A DNA stretch of 8,683 nt from an uncultured Opitutales bacterium (GTDB lineage: Bacteria > Verrucomicrobiota > Verrucomicrobiia > Opitutales > UBA9783). This document shows, one piece after another, positions 6,652 through 8,683 of this stretch. The position numbers and the translations under genes are program-made. Each line of letters begins with the position of its first letter. The stretch's first letter is position 1. Under the pieces are notes generated by a model. It was not told the origin of the DNA, did no database searches, and was given only the letters and a program-made list of their open reading frames with translations. Location: contig CAKUXH010000047.1 of the NCBI GenBank assembly GCA_934700265.1, positions 1 through 8,683 on the forward strand. The letters run 5' to 3'.

Positions 6652-7446
6652 ATGGCACTTAGTGTAAATACAAATACAACGGCGTCTACATCTGCACGCA
6701 CGCTTAATATTAATCACGCTCAATTACAACAGAGTTTGGCACGATTATCCTCTGGAAAAAGAATCAATGCTCCAGCAGATGATGCAGGTGGATTGGCTGT
6801 GTCTATGAAAATGTCAGCGGCTATTCGTCGTAATTCTGCTGTTCAGAATAACGTAAATAATGCAATCTCTTATTTGCAAACACAAGATGGTGCTATGCAA
6901 ACAATTGGAGCGATTTTTGATCGTATTTCTGAATTAAAAATGTTACACTTGGATGTAACCAAGAGTGCTAGTGATAAAGCGAACTATAACACAGAATACA
7001 AGCAATTGCTTACTCAGTTGGGGAATTTAAAAGCAGAACAGTTCAATGGAGTTAATTTGTTTGGATTAACTACTGCCAATGTAGGATGTGTAGAAGATGG
7101 AAGTAAATCTGTAACTCTTCAAACAATTACAGCAGCTTCTATGATTGGTAAGATAAGTAAAGGTTCATTGGCTAGTTTGGCAGTTTCTGTTATTACAACA
7201 GCTATTCAGACATTAGCAACTAGTCGTGCAACTAATGGAGCTTTGTCTAATCGATTGCAATATGCAGCAGATATGTTAGCTATTAATAAGGTAAATCTTG
7301 AGGCTGCAAATGGACGTATTTTGGATACAGATATTGCTGCGGAGTCCACACAGTTTGCCAAGATGCAAATCTTATCACAGGCTAACTCTGCGATGTTATC
7401 ACAAGCGAATGCATTACCTCAGGCTGCTTTACGACTTATTGGTTAG
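6652..7446 (+). CDS. fliC: Flagellin, short D0/D1-only type
   Basis: This is the filament subunit of the bacterial flagellum, secreted through the flagellar type III apparatus and polymerised at the tip. At 264 aa it is compact. The N-terminal D0/D1 helices (about 1-138) include QQSLARLSSGKRINAPADDAGG (26-47) and the stretch FDRISEL (89-95). The C-terminal D1/D0 helices (about 195-264) include NKVNLEAANGRILDTDIAAEST (212-233) and the terminal SQANALPQAALRLIG. The middle (about 139-194) is too short for D2/D3 domains, so the filament surface should be smooth. It has one cysteine, Cys146 in the central segment, which is unusual for a flagellin. The ADDAGGLAVSMK and SDKANYNTEY blocks look verrucomicrobial to me. 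The gene stands alone, with its own structured leader, strong Shine-Dalgarno and terminator, and no other flagellar gene nearby, as expected for a highly expressed late flagellar gene. Confidence 0.96.
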   Translation: MALSVNTNTTASTSARTLNINHAQLQQSLARLSSGKRINAPADDAGGLAVSMKMSAAIRRNSAVQNNVNNAISYLQTQDGAMQTIGAIFDRISELKMLHLDVTKSASDKANYNTEYKQLLTQLGNLKAEQFNGVNLFGLTTANVGCVEDGSKSVTLQTITAASMIGKISKGSLASLAVSVITTAIQTLATSRATNGALSNRLQYAADMLAINKVNLEAANGRILDTDIAAESTQFAKMQILSQANSAMLSQANALPQAALRLIG

Positions 7447-7480
7447 TCATCAGCACATTTGTTTTAGAGTGTTTAAAAGT

Positions 7481-7509
7481 GGGGCGCATAGTAGTGCCCC
7501 GTCTTTTTT
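7481..7509 (+). terminator. Intrinsic terminator of the flagellin gene
   Basis: GGGGCGC (7481-7487) pairs with GTGCCCC (7494-7500), seven pairs with one G-U, around the loop ATAGTA. It is followed by GTC and then six T (7504-7509). It lies 34 nt after the flagellin stop and is by far the most GC-rich hairpin in the local sequence. This is a textbook rho-independent terminator. Confidence 0.9.
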
Positions 7510-7533
7510 ACAATCTTTTTCTTTATCTTAACA

Positions 7534-7565
7534 TTGACAGCGATCGTTAGTTTTTTTCTTATAGA
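7534..7565 (+). promoter_or_regulatory. Candidate promoter of tRNA-Arg
   Basis: A perfect -35 box, TTGACA, is at 7534-7539. The best -10 match is TATAGA at 7560-7565, four of six consensus bases, which would place transcription start close to the mature tRNA 5' end at 7571. The 20-bp spacer is longer than the ideal 17 bp, so the -35 is convincing but the -10 is uncertain. It lies just after the flagellin terminator, so the tRNA is probably transcribed on its own. Confidence 0.4.
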
Positions 7566-7570
7566 CATGT

Positions 7571-7646
7571 GCTCTCGTAGTTCAGTTGGATAGAGCGTTG
7601 GCCTCCGAAGCCGAAAATCCGGGTTCGAGTCCCGGCGAGAGCGCCA
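7571..7646 (+). tRNA. tRNA-Arg, anticodon CCG
   Basis: A full cloverleaf can be drawn. The acceptor GCTCTCG (7571-7577) pairs with CGAGAGC (7636-7642). The D stem GTTC pairs with GAGC (7580-7583, 7593-7596). The anticodon stem TTGGC pairs with GCCGA (7598-7602, 7610-7614). The anticodon loop is CTCCGAA, with anticodon CCG at 7605-7607, reading CGG codons. The T stem and loop contain the standard GGTTCGAGTCC block. The discriminator is G7643 and the 3' CCA is encoded (7644-7646). CGG is rare in these AT-rich genes but does occur, for example at the last sense codon of aspS. No variable-arm anomaly is seen. Confidence 0.98.
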
Positions 7647-7687
7647 TTGTTATGGTTAAATTTTAATGTTGCTTTACAACTATTATT

Positions 7688-8095
7688 TTATTTTTTGAAA
7701 TTTTCATAAATATATTTTAGTGTACTTTCTGGATATAAAGGTAGAGAAAGTTTTTTATCTAATGGTAGCCAACTAAAAAATAGATGTGCTTCAGGATGTG
7801 GAAGTAGCTTATCGATGGAAAGTGATGCACACTCTACTTGATAAAGGAAGGTATATTCGTGATGTTTTTCTATACCTACTTCGAATCGTTCTTCGAAATG
7901 TGTTAAATATTTTTGTATGACACAATCACAATCAAGTTCTTCATTCCATTCACGATGTAAAGCTTTTTCAGCTGTTTCATAAAATTCTATATGGCCTCCT
8001 GGCAAAAAAATATAATTAGTATTTACCTTTTGGCAAACAAGTAAGTGGTTTTCTTTGATTAAAAGTCCACGCGCAATAACTTCTATAGTATTCAT
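7688..8095 (-). CDS. Nudix (MutT-like) hydrolase
   Basis: This is a small 135-aa Nudix-fold protein. The Nudix box spans residues 34-56: Gly34, then Glu40 after five residues, then Arg48-Glu49 and Glu52-Glu53. This fits GX5EX7REUXEEXGU, so the metal-binding glutamates are intact. The usual late Gly of the box is replaced by Asp55. Family members hydrolyse nucleoside diphosphates linked to another group, such as oxidised or damaged nucleotides, nucleotide sugars or capped substrates; the sequence does not tell which. The ATG at 8095 overlaps the stop of the upstream ABC exporter gene as ATGA and has no Shine-Dalgarno, so translation is probably coupled. The gene ends near the convergent tRNA-Arg with 41 nt between them. 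Assignment to the superfamily is firm; the substrate is unknown. Confidence 0.92.
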   Translation of the reverse strand: MNTIEVIARGLLIKENHLLVCQKVNTNYIFLPGGHIEFYETAEKALHREWNEELDCDCVIQKYLTHFEERFEVGIEKHHEYTFLYQVECASLSIDKLLPHPEAHLFFSWLPLDKKLSLPLYPESTLKYIYENFKK

Positions 8096-8683
8096 TGTTG
8101 TACAAGCTGTTTTTCAACAAGATGTTTATATAAAGGACACGTTTGCAGTAAATCATTATGTTTTCCTTGAGCATGGATACGTCCCTCATTAAACACAAGA
8201 ATCTGATCTGCATTTTGTATGGTGCTGATACGATGAGCAATTGCGATAATAGTTTTGTTAGCAGCAATGTTTTCTATTGCTTTTTTAATAAAGAATTCGC
8301 TCTCAGAATCGAGAGCTGAGGTGGCTTCATCAAGGATAAGTACAGAAGCTTTTTTGAGGAAAGCTCGTGCAATGGCTAACCGTTGACGTTGTCCTCCAGA
8401 GAAACGCTGGCCATTCTCTCCAATTTGTGCATCATACCCTCCTGAAGCGATAATAAAATCGTGTGCATAGGCTAATTTAGCTGCTTCGATAACTTCTTCT
8501 CGGGTTGCATTTAAATTCCCAATGTGAAGGTTATTAAAAAACGTATCATTAAATAAAACCGTTGACTGAGAAACAATGGCCATTTGCTGTCTTAATGCTT
8601 CTAATTGCCATTGCCTTAGGTCAATACCTCCAAATAAAATTTCCCCATGACTTACATCATAAAGGCGTGGAAGAAGTTTTATG
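8092..8683 (-). CDS. MsbA-type ABC exporter, C-terminal ATPase part (5' end outside window)
   Basis: The frame stays open to the window edge. It reads RLYDVSHGEILFGGIDLRQW ahead of the internal ATG at 8583, so that ATG is not the start and the gene continues beyond 8683. About 196 residues of the nucleotide-binding domain are visible. They include the Q-loop in MAIVSQ, the ABC signature FSGGQRQRLAIARA, Walker B plus D-loop in SVLILDEATSALD, and the H-loop histidine in IAIAHRIST. Walker A lies outside. The pattern LFNDTFFNNL followed by GYDAQIGENGQRFSGGQ is typical of exporters with a fused membrane domain, such as MsbA (lipid A flippase) and related lipid or multidrug exporters. The membrane half is not visible, so the substrate cannot be assigned. 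Its stop overlaps the start of the downstream Nudix gene (ATGA), so the two probably share a transcript. Confidence 0.93.
   Translation of the reverse strand, partial: IKLLPRLYDVSHGEILFGGIDLRQWQLEALRQQMAIVSQSTVLFNDTFFNNLHIGNLNATREEVIEAAKLAYAHDFIIASGGYDAQIGENGQRFSGGQRQRLAIARAFLKKASVLILDEATSALDSESEFFIKKAIENIAANKTIIAIAHRISTIQNADQILVFNEGRIHAQGKHNDLLQTCPLYKHLVEKQLVQQ

Noticed and set aside
7668..7696. Bidirectional terminator between tRNA-Arg and the Nudix gene
   Set aside because: GTTG-CTTTA-CAAC is only a 4-bp stem followed by a mixed T-rich run, too weak to call.
8092..8583. ATG at 8583 as the start of a small ABC ATPase
   Set aside because: The frame continues upstream to the window edge with typical ABC exporter sequence, so this is an internal methionine and the gene is truncated by the window.

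Overview
This 8.7 kb window comes from an AT-rich bacterial genome with strongly A/T-biased third codon positions. The short flagellin has the 'PADDAGGLAVSMK…AAIRR' and 'SDKANYNTEY' blocks that I associate with Verrucomicrobiota (Opitutae-like) flagellins. The CdsA signature variant also fits the wider PVC group. This placement rests on remembered family patterns, not a search, so it is moderate confidence at best. A low-GC, possibly gut- or host-associated member is plausible.

Layout, left to right. (1) 2-2880 (+): the 3' part of mnmE, then mnmG, overlapping by ATGA. Together they encode the two halves of the MnmEG tRNA wobble-uridine modification enzyme. (2) 2881-3197: a 317-bp gap with no convincing gene, but with direct repeats, two perfect palindromes and a weak candidate promoter ahead of aspS. 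(3) 3198-6493 (+): a tight three-gene run, aspS (aspartyl-tRNA synthetase), uppS (undecaprenyl diphosphate synthase) and cdsA (CDP-diacylglycerol synthase), with gaps of 2 and 3 nt. It joins tRNA charging to the lipid-carrier and phospholipid supply for the envelope. (4) 6494-7509 (+): a single flagellin gene with its own structured leader, a strong Shine-Dalgarno sequence and a clear intrinsic terminator. (5) 7534-7646 (+): a tRNA-Arg(CCG) gene with encoded CCA and a candidate promoter. (6) 7688-8683 (-): a Nudix hydrolase gene preceded by, and overlapping by ATGA with, the 3' end of an MsbA-type ABC exporter gene that runs out of the window.

Most of the window is conserved housekeeping. The most noteworthy part is non-coding. 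The 84 nt just upstream of the flagellin Shine-Dalgarno can fold into a compact four-helix junction in which nearly every base is paired or lies in a short loop. A competing helix suggests a possible switch. It is a good candidate for a cis-regulatory RNA of flagellin expression and should be compared with the Termite-flg RNA motif known from termite-gut flagellin leaders. The operator-like array upstream of aspS is a second, weaker, regulatory candidate.
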